Part shown: positions 5,544 to 11,123 of the stretch, in pieces | Layout of the letters: every line of letters begins with the position of its first letter | How positions within the stretch are numbered: the stretch's first letter is position 1 | Source of the DNA: a virus | Virus record (IMG/VR): IMGVR_UViG_3300025592_000043 | Span: 1-33,179 of that record | Direction: 5' to 3' (one strand) | Length of the DNA: 33,179 nt | The notes under the pieces: model-generated | What the model was told of the DNA's origin: nothing | Databases searched by the model: none | The model's input: only the letters and a program-made list of their open reading frames with translations | Program-made: the position numbers and the translations under genes

Positions 5544-5722
5544 TTGCCAAACCCCAAACTATCTATTAAATCATCAATCTGCTCTTTAGGATTTCCGAAA
5601 GCCTTGTCAATTTCTTGAGCGTATTGCTCAGTCTGCATGTAATCTTTCATGTCGGGTTCTTGGTCTTGAACGTGAGCGTTATTCTCTTGGTTATCAATAT
5701 CTAAGTCGCTAAAATATCCCAT
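5540..5722 (-). CDS. 60-aa acidic hypothetical protein
   Basis: I chose the ATG at 5722 (MGYFSDLDIDNQENNAHVQD...) because GGAGATTTAAC directly precedes it and it begins one base after the upstream stop codon. The frame extends to 5803, but that would run into the upstream gene. The product is acidic and mainly helical (EQYAQEIDKAFGNPKEQIDD), ending LIDSLGFGK. No family recognised. Part of the run of tiny early genes. Confidence 0.65.
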   Translation of the reverse strand: MGYFSDLDIDNQENNAHVQDQEPDMKDYMQTEQYAQEIDKAFGNPKEQIDDLIDSLGFGK

Positions 5723-5723
5723 G

Positions 5724-6035
5724 TTAAATCTCCCATCCGTATTCATCAAGCAACATTGCTGACAGTTCTTTGTGAAAGTCGTAGTCGATTTGGTCATAGT
5801 CATCTGAGTAATGAAAGTCAGATTTCAGAGACATAAGTTTGATGCAAGTCGCAATTAGTAGAATAACCTTAACTTCCACCTCGCTAATAGGTGTGTCATC
5901 TAGGTAATGCTCAAATGATTGTTTGTCCTCTTCGATTGAACTGTAGAACTCGCTAAGTGCTGTGTCGTAACAAGCCTCGTATCGTGTTTGGAAGTGGTCA
6001 GCCTCTTCGTGTTCTCTGTTAGTCATTCTGCTCAT
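5724..6035 (-). CDS. 103-aa hypothetical protein
   Basis: A 103-residue protein rich in Asp, Glu and Tyr, predicted mostly helical (EHEEADHFQTRYEACYDTAL; VKVILLIATCIKLMSLKSDF). The start follows AGGAGATACAAA, the strong leader of this operon, and it is the first gene after the palindromic promoter at 6091-6123. Family unknown. The central hydrophobic stretch VEVKVILLIATCIKLM is more likely a buried helix than a membrane segment, given the acidic surroundings. Confidence 0.75.
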   Translation of the reverse strand: MSRMTNREHEEADHFQTRYEACYDTALSEFYSSIEEDKQSFEHYLDDTPISEVEVKVILLIATCIKLMSLKSDFHYSDDYDQIDYDFHKELSAMLLDEYGWEI

Positions 6036-6090
6036 TTTGTATCTCCTATTTTATTTTAAAGTATCAACTCTTTGTTCTGTTGATAATGCA

Positions 6091-6123
6091 ATTATACTTG
6101 CATACAATACAATATGCAAGTAT
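6091..6123 (-). promoter_or_regulatory. Leftward promoter overlapped by a perfect 11-bp inverted repeat (operator)
   Basis: On the minus strand, TTGCAT (6114-6119) and TATAAT (6091-6096) are 17 bases apart. A perfect inverted repeat, ATACTTGCATA-N8-TATGCAAGTAT (6094-6123), covers the -35, the spacer and part of the -10. This is the classic placement of a repressor operator. The spacer also contains TTGTATTGTAT, shared with the promoter at 3699-3727. It would drive the gene at 5724-6035 and those downstream. The Cro-like protein encoded at 7478 is the obvious candidate ligand. Confidence 0.8.
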
Positions 6124-6131
6124 TTATTAAT

Positions 6132-6290
6132 TTAATTATTTAAGCCGTTTAAATGTCTAAGCGCCATATCTAAGCCAAGAATCTCTTTCTGAAACGGCTC
6201 TTGGTCTTTAACATATACAGACTTACTAAGTTTGACAATGGCTTTTTCTCTATCACCTTCTAATTGTTTTATTAATTTAATTGTGTTCAT
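6132..6290 (-). CDS. 52-aa hypothetical protein
   Basis: A 52-residue, mainly helical protein (MNTIKLIKQLEGDREKAIVK...QKEILGLDMALRHLNGLNN). The start follows AGGAGATTCAAA, a good ribosome binding site with the operon's typical sequence. The heptad-like pattern suggests a short coiled coil. It lies between the GAAA hairpin at 6310 and the palindromic promoter, so it is transcribed from the upstream promoter at 6692-6720. Function unknown. Confidence 0.65.
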   Translation of the reverse strand: MNTIKLIKQLEGDREKAIVKLSKSVYVKDQEPFQKEILGLDMALRHLNGLNN

Positions 6291-6309
6291 TTTGAATCTC
6301 CTAATAAGT

Positions 6310-6328
6310 GGGGCTTTCGCCCCTTTGG
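6310..6328 (-). promoter_or_regulatory. Intercistronic GGGGC-GAAA-GCCCC hairpin, copy 2
   Basis: Directly after the stop codon of the 6329-6634 gene comes CCAAA and a perfect GGGGC/GCCCC stem (6310-6314 with 6319-6323) with a GAAA loop. It is nearly identical to the element at 3316-3335, including the CCAAA lead-in and the trailing AC. No U-run follows. Confidence 0.6.
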
Positions 6329-6634
6329 TTAAAAGTTAGTGTTTGGGTTTGTTTGCGCTTGGTTCTCAACATAAGCACAAGTTAAGCCGAAGTGTCTAGG
6401 TGCGCCACAACCATCGTAATCATCTTCATGGAACATAACACCTTTCTTTTCTAGTGAAGATAAGTAACCACCTACTTGTGATTCTGTAAGGTTAGGGAAG
6501 AAAGAGAAAACTTTTGGTAAAACCCAAGTAGTTCCATTGTCATGAGTTAAGTCACTCCAAGTTTCACAACCTGTCCAATTCTCTTTAGCAAATGTGTTTA
6601 CAAAGTTCTGTTCGTTTTTTGTTAGTGTGTTCAT
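6329..6634 (-). CDS. 101-aa hypothetical protein, first gene of the leftward operon
   Basis: The first gene after the main leftward promoter. The start follows ACGGAGATACAAA. It has the look of a small winged-helix protein: helix (TKNEQNFVNTFAKENW), helix (LTESQVGGYLSSLEKKGVMF) and a hairpin with DDYDGCGAP. The pattern SQVGGYLSSLEKKGVM resembles the recognition helix plus wing of MarR-like folds. Being first in the early operon would suit a host-takeover or regulatory protein. No family can be named. Confidence 0.75.
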   Translation of the reverse strand: MNTLTKNEQNFVNTFAKENWTGCETWSDLTHDNGTTWVLPKVFSFFPNLTESQVGGYLSSLEKKGVMFHEDDYDGCGAPRHFGLTCAYVENQAQTNPNTNF

Positions 6635-6691
6635 TTTGTATCTCCGTTTTATTTAAAGGTTTAACTCAATTTCATAATCAAGTTACTGCGT

Positions 6692-6720
6692 ATTGTACAG
6701 TAGGTGATACTAGGTGTCAA
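6692..6720 (-). promoter_or_regulatory. Main leftward early promoter (sigma70)
   Basis: On the minus strand, a consensus TTGACA (6715-6720) is followed after exactly 17 bases by TACAAT (6692-6697). Transcription would start near 6685, about 50 bases before the first early gene. Unlike the two internal promoters it lacks the TTGTATTGTAT spacer element, so it may be regulated differently or be constitutive for the host polymerase. The A/T-rich tandem repeat at 6755-6791 lies just upstream. Confidence 0.85.
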
Positions 6721-6754
6721 CAACTAAATGCAAATAAACACTATTTTTTTTACT

Positions 6755-6791
6755 CCAGTGTTGTTTTTTCTTCCCAGTGTTGTTTTTTCTT
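6755..6791. repeat. 19-bp tandem direct repeat upstream of the leftward promoter
   Basis: CCAGTGTTGTTTTTTCTT occurs twice, at 6755-6772 and 6774-6791, with a period of 19 bases (about two helical turns). On the minus strand each copy is an A-rich tract followed by CACTGG. The block ends about 35 bases upstream of the -35 of the leftward promoter. It could be a pair of activator or repressor sites, an UP-like element, or part of an origin. Confidence 0.75.
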
Positions 6792-7120
6792 CATTTGCCC
6801 TCTTTATTTTAGACATAACTATCCCACTTCTACTCTTGTGGTAAGTGCCGTATTAGCGGTCTTAATCACATAAACCAAAGTCACGGTCTAAGAGTATCAG
6901 TTATCGAGCCGACCATGTTTGGTGGTCAACCCTCTATCTTCTTGGTCATTTCATTCCAAGCCAACTAACAAGGACTTACAAAACATTATGTTAGTATCGG
7001 TGGTTATTACAACTTACCACTGCGACCTAGTTGACAAGTGGGCAGTCATTGCTAGGATTTATATTTCTATTGCTTCTTTGAGTTGTGGTCAAATTTAAAA
7101 TTAAACACCATTGCAGTGTC

Positions 7121-7150
7121 TTGACCAAAGTGAATACTATAGGTTATAAT
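7121..7150 (+). promoter_or_regulatory. Rightward sigma70 promoter for a small RNA
   Basis: TTGACC (7121-7126) and a perfect TATAAT (7145-7150) are separated by 18 bases. Transcription should start at about 7157-7158. The next element downstream is a rho-independent terminator only some 45 bases later, with no open reading frame in between. Confidence 0.8.
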
Positions 7151-7157
7151 AGCACTC

Positions 7158-7216
7158 AGGTGGTCGCATCACCTAATTCAAGCCCTCGATTGATTATAGT
7201 CTTTCGGGGGTTTTTT
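7158..7216 (+). ncRNA. Candidate ~59-nt phage small RNA
   Basis: Bounded by the promoter at 7121-7150 and a terminator with a six-T run ending at 7216. The predicted transcript has a 5' hairpin, AGGTG-loop-CACCT (7158-7162 with 7170-7174), then a short A/U-rich single-stranded linker (AATTCA), then the terminator hairpin. No ORF with a start codon is present. It could be a trans-acting regulator of host or phage mRNA, a decoy, or a primer. I know of no matching RNA family. Confidence 0.65.
7183..7216 (+). terminator. Rho-independent terminator of the small RNA
   Basis: CCCTCGA (7183-7189) pairs with TCGGGGG (7204-7210), with one G-U wobble, followed by TTTTTT (7211-7216). The loop is 14 bases. 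It also insulates the rightward genes from any transcription starting further upstream in the control region. Confidence 0.85.
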
Positions 7217-7294
7217 ATTGAATAATGAAAATATCATACACTAATTGAAATCGTGGTTATTCTTTTTTTTAATATTCTCTATCTGTGGTGCTTT

Positions 7295-7314
7295 AAAAAA
7301 GGGATTTTATCCCT
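7295..7314 (-). terminator. Leftward rho-independent terminator in the control region
   Basis: Read on the minus strand, AGGGAT-AA-ATCCCT is followed by a run of T (complement of the A run at 7295-7300). It stops transcription coming leftward from about 7320-7480. No gene is known there, so it either blocks antisense transcription into the control region or ends a second small RNA from the complementary strand. Confidence 0.65.
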
Positions 7315-7321
7315 CAGAGGA

Positions 7322-7388
7322 ACGAAGTGACGAGCCTTACCTAGAGAGAAGGTTGGGTGCTTCAGCACCGACCCAACAAACGAAGTGC
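7322..7388. other. Hairpin-rich intergenic element with repeated ACGAAGTG
   Basis: GTTGGGT (7352-7358) pairs with ACCCAAC (7371-7377), with an inner TGC/GCA pair, forming a strong hairpin. CCTT/AAGG lies just before it. The word ACGAAGTG occurs on both sides (about 7322-7329 and 7380-7388). Together with the leftward terminator this could be a structured RNA on the minus strand or the 5' part of a control element. I see no tRNA-like cloverleaf. Confidence 0.5.
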
Positions 7389-7438
7389 GTTAGTTAGAGT
7401 GATAATGTTGAATCTTATACAAACTAATGTGTGGTAGA

Positions 7439-7447
7439 TGATATAAT
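7439..7447 (+). promoter_or_regulatory. Extended -10 promoter for the rightward early genes
   Basis: TGA followed by a perfect TATAAT (7442-7447) makes an extended -10 promoter. No good -35 is seen 17 bases upstream, as is usual for this class. Transcription would begin near 7454, 24 bases before the Cro-like gene. Confidence 0.7.
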
Positions 7448-7477
7448 ATGTACTTAATTCAATAACAAACTACTATT

Positions 7478-7708
7478 ATGCCAAAAGAGAAGGTTTACAA
7501 AGATGTTGATAAAACAGTTTACTTTAACTCTATTACAGATGAACTAAGACGAATAGGATTAACACAAGAGAAGACAGCAGAACTATTAGGTATTACTCGT
7601 AGTGGATTAATTCATCGTATCAATCAAGACAAGCCTTCTATTCATTGGCAAGTTTACGGATTGAGTCAATACTTTGAATATGATAATCTTGATGAGCGTG
7701 ATTTATAA
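7478..7708 (+). CDS. Cro/C1-like helix-turn-helix regulator
   Basis: A 76-aa protein with an HTH at about residues 22-50 (ITDELRRIGLTQEKTAELLG then ITRSGLIHRINQDK). The pattern is that of the lambda Cro/P22 C2 superfamily: L-T-Q-x-x-x-A-x-L-L-G-I-x-R-S-G-L-x-x-R-I. It is the first gene of the rightward unit, facing the leftward operon across the control region, the usual position of a Cro-type repressor. Likely targets are the palindromic operator at 6094-6123 and the related site at 3709-3719. The ATG has no strong ribosome binding site (only ACTACTATT precedes it), so expression may be low. Confidence 0.85.
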   Translation: MPKEKVYKDVDKTVYFNSITDELRRIGLTQEKTAELLGITRSGLIHRINQDKPSIHWQVYGLSQYFEYDNLDERDL

Positions 7709-7724
7709 TTAAAAGGAGAAGTTT

Positions 7725-7892
7725 ATGTGGTGGGGTCACAATAAAAAGCAATGTGTTACAGCGTTAGTTGGTGTTAAAGAGTTACTAGACAGAATTAGTT
7801 ATATGAACGACAGAGCAGTTAGACAACATACGTGTGAATCAGCAAAAGAGATTATTGATAATTTACTCAGAGAGAAGGACAAAGACAAGTGA
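7725..7892 (+). CDS. 55-aa hypothetical protein
   Basis: Begins MWWGHNKKQCVTALVGVKEL after AAAAGGAGAAGTTT, a strong ribosome binding site. The product is a mainly helical small protein with a charged tail (LLREKDKDK). Its TGA overlaps the GTG start of the VRR-NUC gene, so the two are coupled. The pattern LVGVKELLDRISYMNDRAVR suggests a short coiled coil. No family recognised. Confidence 0.7.
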   Translation: MWWGHNKKQCVTALVGVKELLDRISYMNDRAVRQHTCESAKEIIDNLLREKDKDK

Positions 7893-8245
7893 GACATGAT
7901 TACGAACACCAAGTACAAAAAGCGATATGTCAGTACCTAGATATGAGAAAGGTGTGTTATTTTGCAATACCTAATGGTGGTCAACGTAATAAGATTGTAG
8001 CATCTAAGTTAAAGTCTGAAGGTGTCAAAGCAGGAGTTCCTGATATATGTATTGTCTATGATGGTCAGGCATACTTCTTGGAAGTTAAAAAACCTAAGAC
8101 ATTAGACAGTGGCAAAGGCAGTTTAAGTAAGAACCAAAAGGTTATGATTGAACGAATTAAAGAAGCAGGTGGTGAAGTAGCAGTAGTTTATTCAGTAGCA
8201 GACGTTATTGAAGCTCTAATTGATTGGCAGATAAATGTCCTCTAA
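7889..8245 (+). CDS. VRR-NUC domain nuclease
   Basis: A 118-aa stand-alone VRR-NUC (PD-(D/E)xK) protein starting at GTG 7889, which overlaps the preceding stop. Catalytic-type residues are Glu6 (DYEHQVQ), Asp52 (GVPD) and Glu65-x-Lys67 (LEVK), with Gln83 in LSKNQKV as usual. Phage members cleave branched DNA such as Holliday junctions or flaps and may resolve replication or recombination intermediates before packaging. Its position just upstream of DUF1364 and NinB genes matches a nin-like recombination region. Length is typical. Confidence 0.9.
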   Translation: MRHDYEHQVQKAICQYLDMRKVCYFAIPNGGQRNKIVASKLKSEGVKAGVPDICIVYDGQAYFLEVKKPKTLDSGKGSLSKNQKVMIERIKEAGGEVAVVYSVADVIEALIDWQINVL

Positions 8246-8519
8246 GATAACTAAAAGCGCTAGAGGTCAGTCATGTACTATTCGATTAGATGGGTGTTAT
8301 GGTGGCGTACAAAATGAAACAGTTGTTTTGGCACATCTTAATGGTGGTGGTATGGGCGCTAAGTGTCTTGATATCCATGGTGCTTATTGTTGTCATTCTT
8401 GTCATGATATTCTTGATGGGCGTGTACAATCTGATTATTCATCGGAATTTCTACTATTGAGCCACCTAATGGGTATGAAAAGAACACAAGAGATTTTAGT
8501 TAGTAAGGGGTTAATGTGA
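8235..8519 (+). CDS. DUF1364 HNH-like nuclease
   Basis: A 94-aa protein with the DUF1364 pattern: SARGQSCTIRLDGCYGG, then ETVVLAHLNGGGMGAK, then AYCCHSCHDILDGR. Cys14/Cys21-type and Cys53-x-x-Cys56-His57-Asp58 residues form the metal-binding HNH-like core. The family is found in phage recombination regions and is thought to act on DNA; the exact substrate is unknown. It overlaps VRR-NUC by 11 bases and the next gene by 4. Confidence 0.85.
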   Translation: MSSKITKSARGQSCTIRLDGCYGGVQNETVVLAHLNGGGMGAKCLDIHGAYCCHSCHDILDGRVQSDYSSEFLLLSHLMGMKRTQEILVSKGLM

Positions 8520-8686
8520 GTAAAGATATGTATTATAAATGTGATGATTGTGGAAAGAAGTTTGAGTTTGATGACACTTGTTTCCTTGGAAATATTGAAA
8601 GAATGGAAGACGAAGAGTGTGACCCTATGATGGATTTAGATTGTTATTGTAGTGATTGTGTAGGTAAGCATGAAACGAATCATTGA
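8516..8686 (+). CDS. 56-aa zinc-ribbon-like protein
   Basis: Starts at GTG 8516, overlapping the previous stop (GTGA). The product begins MSKDMYYKCDDCGKKFEFDD and ends CYCSDCVGKHETNH. The two CxxC knuckles (CDDC and CSDC) are the arrangement of a zinc ribbon, with an acidic middle (MEDEECDPMMDLD). It may bind DNA, RNA or a protein partner. Its end overlaps the NinB gene by 17 bases. No specific family. Confidence 0.7.
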   Translation: MSKDMYYKCDDCGKKFEFDDTCFLGNIERMEDEECDPMMDLDCYCSDCVGKHETNH

Positions 8687-9086
8687 ACGTAAAAAAGAGA
8701 AACGACATATTATTGAAACAATGATAGTTAGTCACTTCAGTCAGTTCCCTGATTCTGATAAGGCAATCATCGAGATAAAAGATGATAAAGACTCTCGCTC
8801 AGTAAAGCAGAACAGACTGTATTGGGAGTGGATTAACGTCATAGGTAATGAATTGGGCTATACTAAAGACGAGACACACATACTGTTCAGAGACAAGTTT
8901 CTAGGTTACAATGAACTGACGACAAAGAAAGGTGCAACAATAAAAGAACTAAAAAGCACTACTAAGTTGAAGGTGGGCGAGATGAAGGACTACTTAGAGC
9001 AGATAGATATATTTGTTAGTGAGTATGGCATTATGTTGCCTAGACCTGAAGATTTGTATTTAGAATCAATGGGTTACAAGAAATGA
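8670..9086 (+). CDS. ninB: NinB/Orf-family recombination mediator
   Basis: A 138-aa protein with the NinB core: SVKQNRLYWEWINVIGNELG (44-63), YTKDETHILFRDKFLG, a TTKLKVGEMKDYLEQI helix and the closing SEYGIMLPRPEDLYL. Lambda NinB (Orf) binds single-stranded DNA and SSB and helps load recombinases. Here the likely partners are the phage SSB and the Sak annealing protein encoded in the leftward operon. The length is near that of lambda Orf (146 aa). The gene overlaps the preceding zinc-ribbon gene and shares ATGA with the next one. Confidence 0.85.
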   Translation: MKRIIERKKEKRHIIETMIVSHFSQFPDSDKAIIEIKDDKDSRSVKQNRLYWEWINVIGNELGYTKDETHILFRDKFLGYNELTTKKGATIKELKSTTKLKVGEMKDYLEQIDIFVSEYGIMLPRPEDLYLESMGYKK

Positions 9087-9271
9087 GCGTACATAAACAC
9101 TCAGATGCAATACACGCTTGGGCTGAAGGATTCCCAATACAGAAGTTCGTACTACCTTGTTGTGTAAACAGAAGAGAAGAAGGTGAGTGGAAAGAATGCA
9201 AGTGTCCTATGTGGCTTGATGAAAATGAATACAGAGTAAAACCAAAGGATAAGATTTGGGAAGATGATTAA
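9083..9271 (+). CDS. 62-aa conserved phage protein (AWAEG...EYRVKP type)
   Basis: Begins MSVHKHSDAIHAWAEGFPIQ and ends CPMWLDENEYRVKPKDKIWE. The combination of an I-x-A-W-A-x-G start and a W-x-x-E-N-E-Y-R-V-K-P end is common in small phage proteins of unknown function that form a short beta domain. It is coupled to NinB by ATGA and overlaps the next gene by 8 bases. Cys residues (CCVN, CKC) may bind a metal. Function unknown. Confidence 0.7.
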   Translation: MSVHKHSDAIHAWAEGFPIQKFVLPCCVNRREEGEWKECKCPMWLDENEYRVKPKDKIWEDD

Positions 9272-9455
9272 CAAGTTAAAGAAAATCAATCTAAACGATT
9301 ATAATCCCGAAGAATTTGTAGAGTTGTATGTCTGTGCTTTAATGCTAATGGCAGAAGACTCTTCAATCAATGACGCACACGAAGGCGTTGAATTAATGAG
9401 AGAGCAGTTAGACTTCGAGTTAATGCCTGTTCCACCTCACAAGGAGTTACACTAA
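9264..9455 (+). CDS. 63-aa acidic hypothetical protein
   Basis: A small acidic, helical protein (YNPEEFVELYVCALMLMAED, then HEGVELMREQLDFELMP). It overlaps its neighbours on both sides (8 bases before, 1 base after), consistent with one compact operon leading into the packaging genes. No family recognised. Confidence 0.65.
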   Translation: MINKLKKINLNDYNPEEFVELYVCALMLMAEDSSINDAHEGVELMREQLDFELMPVPPHKELH

Positions 9456-9850
9456 TGACAGCTAAGAAAACAGATAACTTCCTTCCACTAGGGAGACCCA
9501 CTAAATACAATGAAGAAATGCAGGCTAAAGCAGATGAATATCTTGCAACTTATACCGATGACAGTGTAGTTCCAAGCGTAGCAGGACTGTCTTTATATAT
9601 TGATATTCCTGATAGCACTATCTATGATTGGAAGGCTAAACATCCTGAATTTACGGGTACGTTAGGCAGAATAAAGAAGAAACAAGAGGCAGAATTGCTT
9701 AACAAAGGGCTTACAAGTGAGTTTAATGCAACGATTGTTAAGTTAATGCTACACAACCATGGCTACAGTGATAAGGTCGAACAAGACTTAAAATCAAGCG
9801 ATGGCTCAATGAAACCTACAGTGATTGAATTAGTGGCTAAGAGTGAGTAA
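9455..9850 (+). CDS. Terminase small subunit (gp3-like packaging protein)
   Basis: A 131-aa protein resembling the P22 gp3-type DNA-packaging family: GRPTKYNEEMQAKADEYLAT, then VAGLSLYIDIPDSTIYDWKA (helix-turn-helix), then LNKGLTSEFNATIVKLMLHN and HGYSDKVEQD. The N-terminal HTH would recognise the packaging site, and the helical C-terminus would form the ring that docks the large subunit. It overlaps the terminase large subunit by 8 bases. This arrangement suggests headful or pac-type packaging, though no pac site is identifiable. Confidence 0.85.
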   Translation: MTAKKTDNFLPLGRPTKYNEEMQAKADEYLATYTDDSVVPSVAGLSLYIDIPDSTIYDWKAKHPEFTGTLGRIKKKQEAELLNKGLTSEFNATIVKLMLHNHGYSDKVEQDLKSSDGSMKPTVIELVAKSE

Positions 9851-11123
9851 AGCACAGATTGAGTTACCACCTAAGTTAGTTCCTGTCTTTGAGGGTGAAG
9901 CAAGATACAGAATAGCATACGGTGGACGTGGTTCAGGCAAGACAAGAACCTTTGCACTAATGACTGCTGTTATGGGTTATCGTTGGGGAATGGCAGGTAA
10001 GAAAGGACAGATACTATGCGCTCGTGAGTTTATGAACTCCCTAGACGATTCATCACTAGAAGAAATCAAGACATCCATAAGGTCAATAGACTGGCTTAAC
10101 GATTATTACGATGTGGGCGAGAAGTACATCAGGTCTAAAGACGGCAACATACATTACACCTTTGTAGGACTAAGACGTTCACTAGATGCTATTAAGTCTA
10201 AGGCACGTATCATGTTGGCTTGGGTGGATGAGGCAGAACCAATGAGCGACATGGCATGGCAGAAACTAATACCAACAGTTCGAGAAGAAGGCTCAGAGAT
10301 ATGGGCAACGTGGAATCCCGAATCAAAGTACAGCGCAACACATGAACGATTTAGAATATCACCACCTAAAAACTCTAAGATAGTTGAACTCAATTACACT
10401 GACAATCCTTGGTTTCCAGATGTACTAGAGGCAGAACGCCTAGAAGACAAAGCCAAACGTATCGATATGTACGAACACATTTGGGAAGGTGGCTTCTTAG
10501 TATTCAGTGAAGGCGCTTACTATTCAACAGAGATGCGCTTGGCTAAGGAAGAAGATAGAGTAGGTGAGGTTAGATACGATAGAGATAAGGGTGTAGTAAC
10601 TGCTTGGGATTTAGGAATAGGCGACTCAACATCTATTTGGTTTGCTCAGTACATCGGCACAGAGATACACATCATTGACTATTACGAAGCATCAGGTGTT
10701 GGATTAGACCACTATGCTATCGTATTACAAGAGAAAGGTTACGTGTATGAACAACACATATTACCGCATGATGTAAGGGTTAGAGAACTAGGCACAGGCA
10801 AGTCAAGACTAGAGACATTAGATGGTTTAGGCATTAGAAATGTAGAGATAGCACCTGACCTAAGAGTAGATGACGGCATTCAATCAGCACGTTCAATGAT
10901 TCATAAATGTTGGTTTGATGCAAATAAATGTGAAAAAGGTATCGATTGTTTGATAAACTACACACGAGATTGGGATGAAAACGGTAAGACTTGGCGCTCA
11001 AGACCTCGACATGATTGGGCATCGCATGGCGCAGATGCTTTTAGATATTTGGCGATAGGTTACAGACCAATGAACGAATCTTGGGGTAAGCCTATAAAAC
11101 GTAACATTAAGGGAGTTGTTTAA
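9843..11123 (+). CDS. terL: Terminase large subunit
   Basis: A 426-aa packaging motor starting at GTG 9843. Walker A is AYGGRGSGKT (25-34) and Walker B is IMLAWVDEAEPM (about 120-131). The C-terminal nuclease has Asp256 in AWDLGIGDSTS, Asp in LPHDVR (about 309) and Asp in ASHGADAFRY (about 398). These mark the RNase H-like fold of the Terminase_3/6 type. It uses ATP to pump DNA into the prohead and cuts the concatemer. The length is typical. It overlaps the next gene by one base. Confidence 0.96.
   Translation: MSKAQIELPPKLVPVFEGEARYRIAYGGRGSGKTRTFALMTAVMGYRWGMAGKKGQILCAREFMNSLDDSSLEEIKTSIRSIDWLNDYYDVGEKYIRSKDGNIHYTFVGLRRSLDAIKSKARIMLAWVDEAEPMSDMAWQKLIPTVREEGSEIWATWNPESKYSATHERFRISPPKNSKIVELNYTDNPWFPDVLEAERLEDKAKRIDMYEHIWEGGFLVFSEGAYYSTEMRLAKEEDRVGEVRYDRDKGVVTAWDLGIGDSTSIWFAQYIGTEIHIIDYYEASGVGLDHYAIVLQEKGYVYEQHILPHDVRVRELGTGKSRLETLDGLGIRNVEIAPDLRVDDGIQSARSMIHKCWFDANKCEKGIDCLINYTRDWDENGKTWRSRPRHDWASHGADAFRYLAIGYRPMNESWGKPIKRNIKGVV

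Larger units (their letters stand above)
6635..7477. other. Divergent control region without protein-coding genes
   Basis: An 843-base gap separates the leftward and rightward transcription units. No supported protein gene lies in it. It holds the main leftward promoter (6692-6720), a 19-bp tandem repeat (6755-6791), several TTGAC-type -35 words on both strands (e.g. 6924, 7031, 7087, 7121) and a short promoter-to-terminator RNA unit (7121-7216). It also has a leftward terminator (7295-7313), a strong GC hairpin (7352-7377) and the rightward promoter (7439-7447). Short inverted repeats such as GACCA/TGGTC (6911-6927) and CTTGG/CCAAG (about 6942-6961) add structure. Such a region could also hold the replication origin, but no iterons typical of a known initiator are evident. 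Confidence 0.7.

Noticed and set aside
6755-6791. Possible CRISPR-like array
   Set aside because: Only two tandem copies with a one-base gap and no spacers.
7031-7058. Second rightward promoter TTGACA-N16-TAGGAT
   Set aside because: The -35 is perfect but spacing and -10 are weaker than those at 7121-7150, and transcripts would end at the same terminator; too uncertain to list as a feature.
6900-7092. Extra leftward promoters starting from TTGACC at 6924-6929 and 7087-7092
   Set aside because: The -10 candidates (GATAAC, TAGAAA) are poor; only the shared -35 words are clear.
6840-7120. Possible tRNA or tmRNA in the control region
   Set aside because: No T-loop (GTTCGAATC-type), acceptor pairing or CCA-type end could be found on either strand.
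7478-9455. Lysogeny module with integrase or attachment site
   Set aside because: A Cro-like regulator is present, but no integrase, excisionase or tRNA-like att sequence was found, so temperate lifestyle is not supported.
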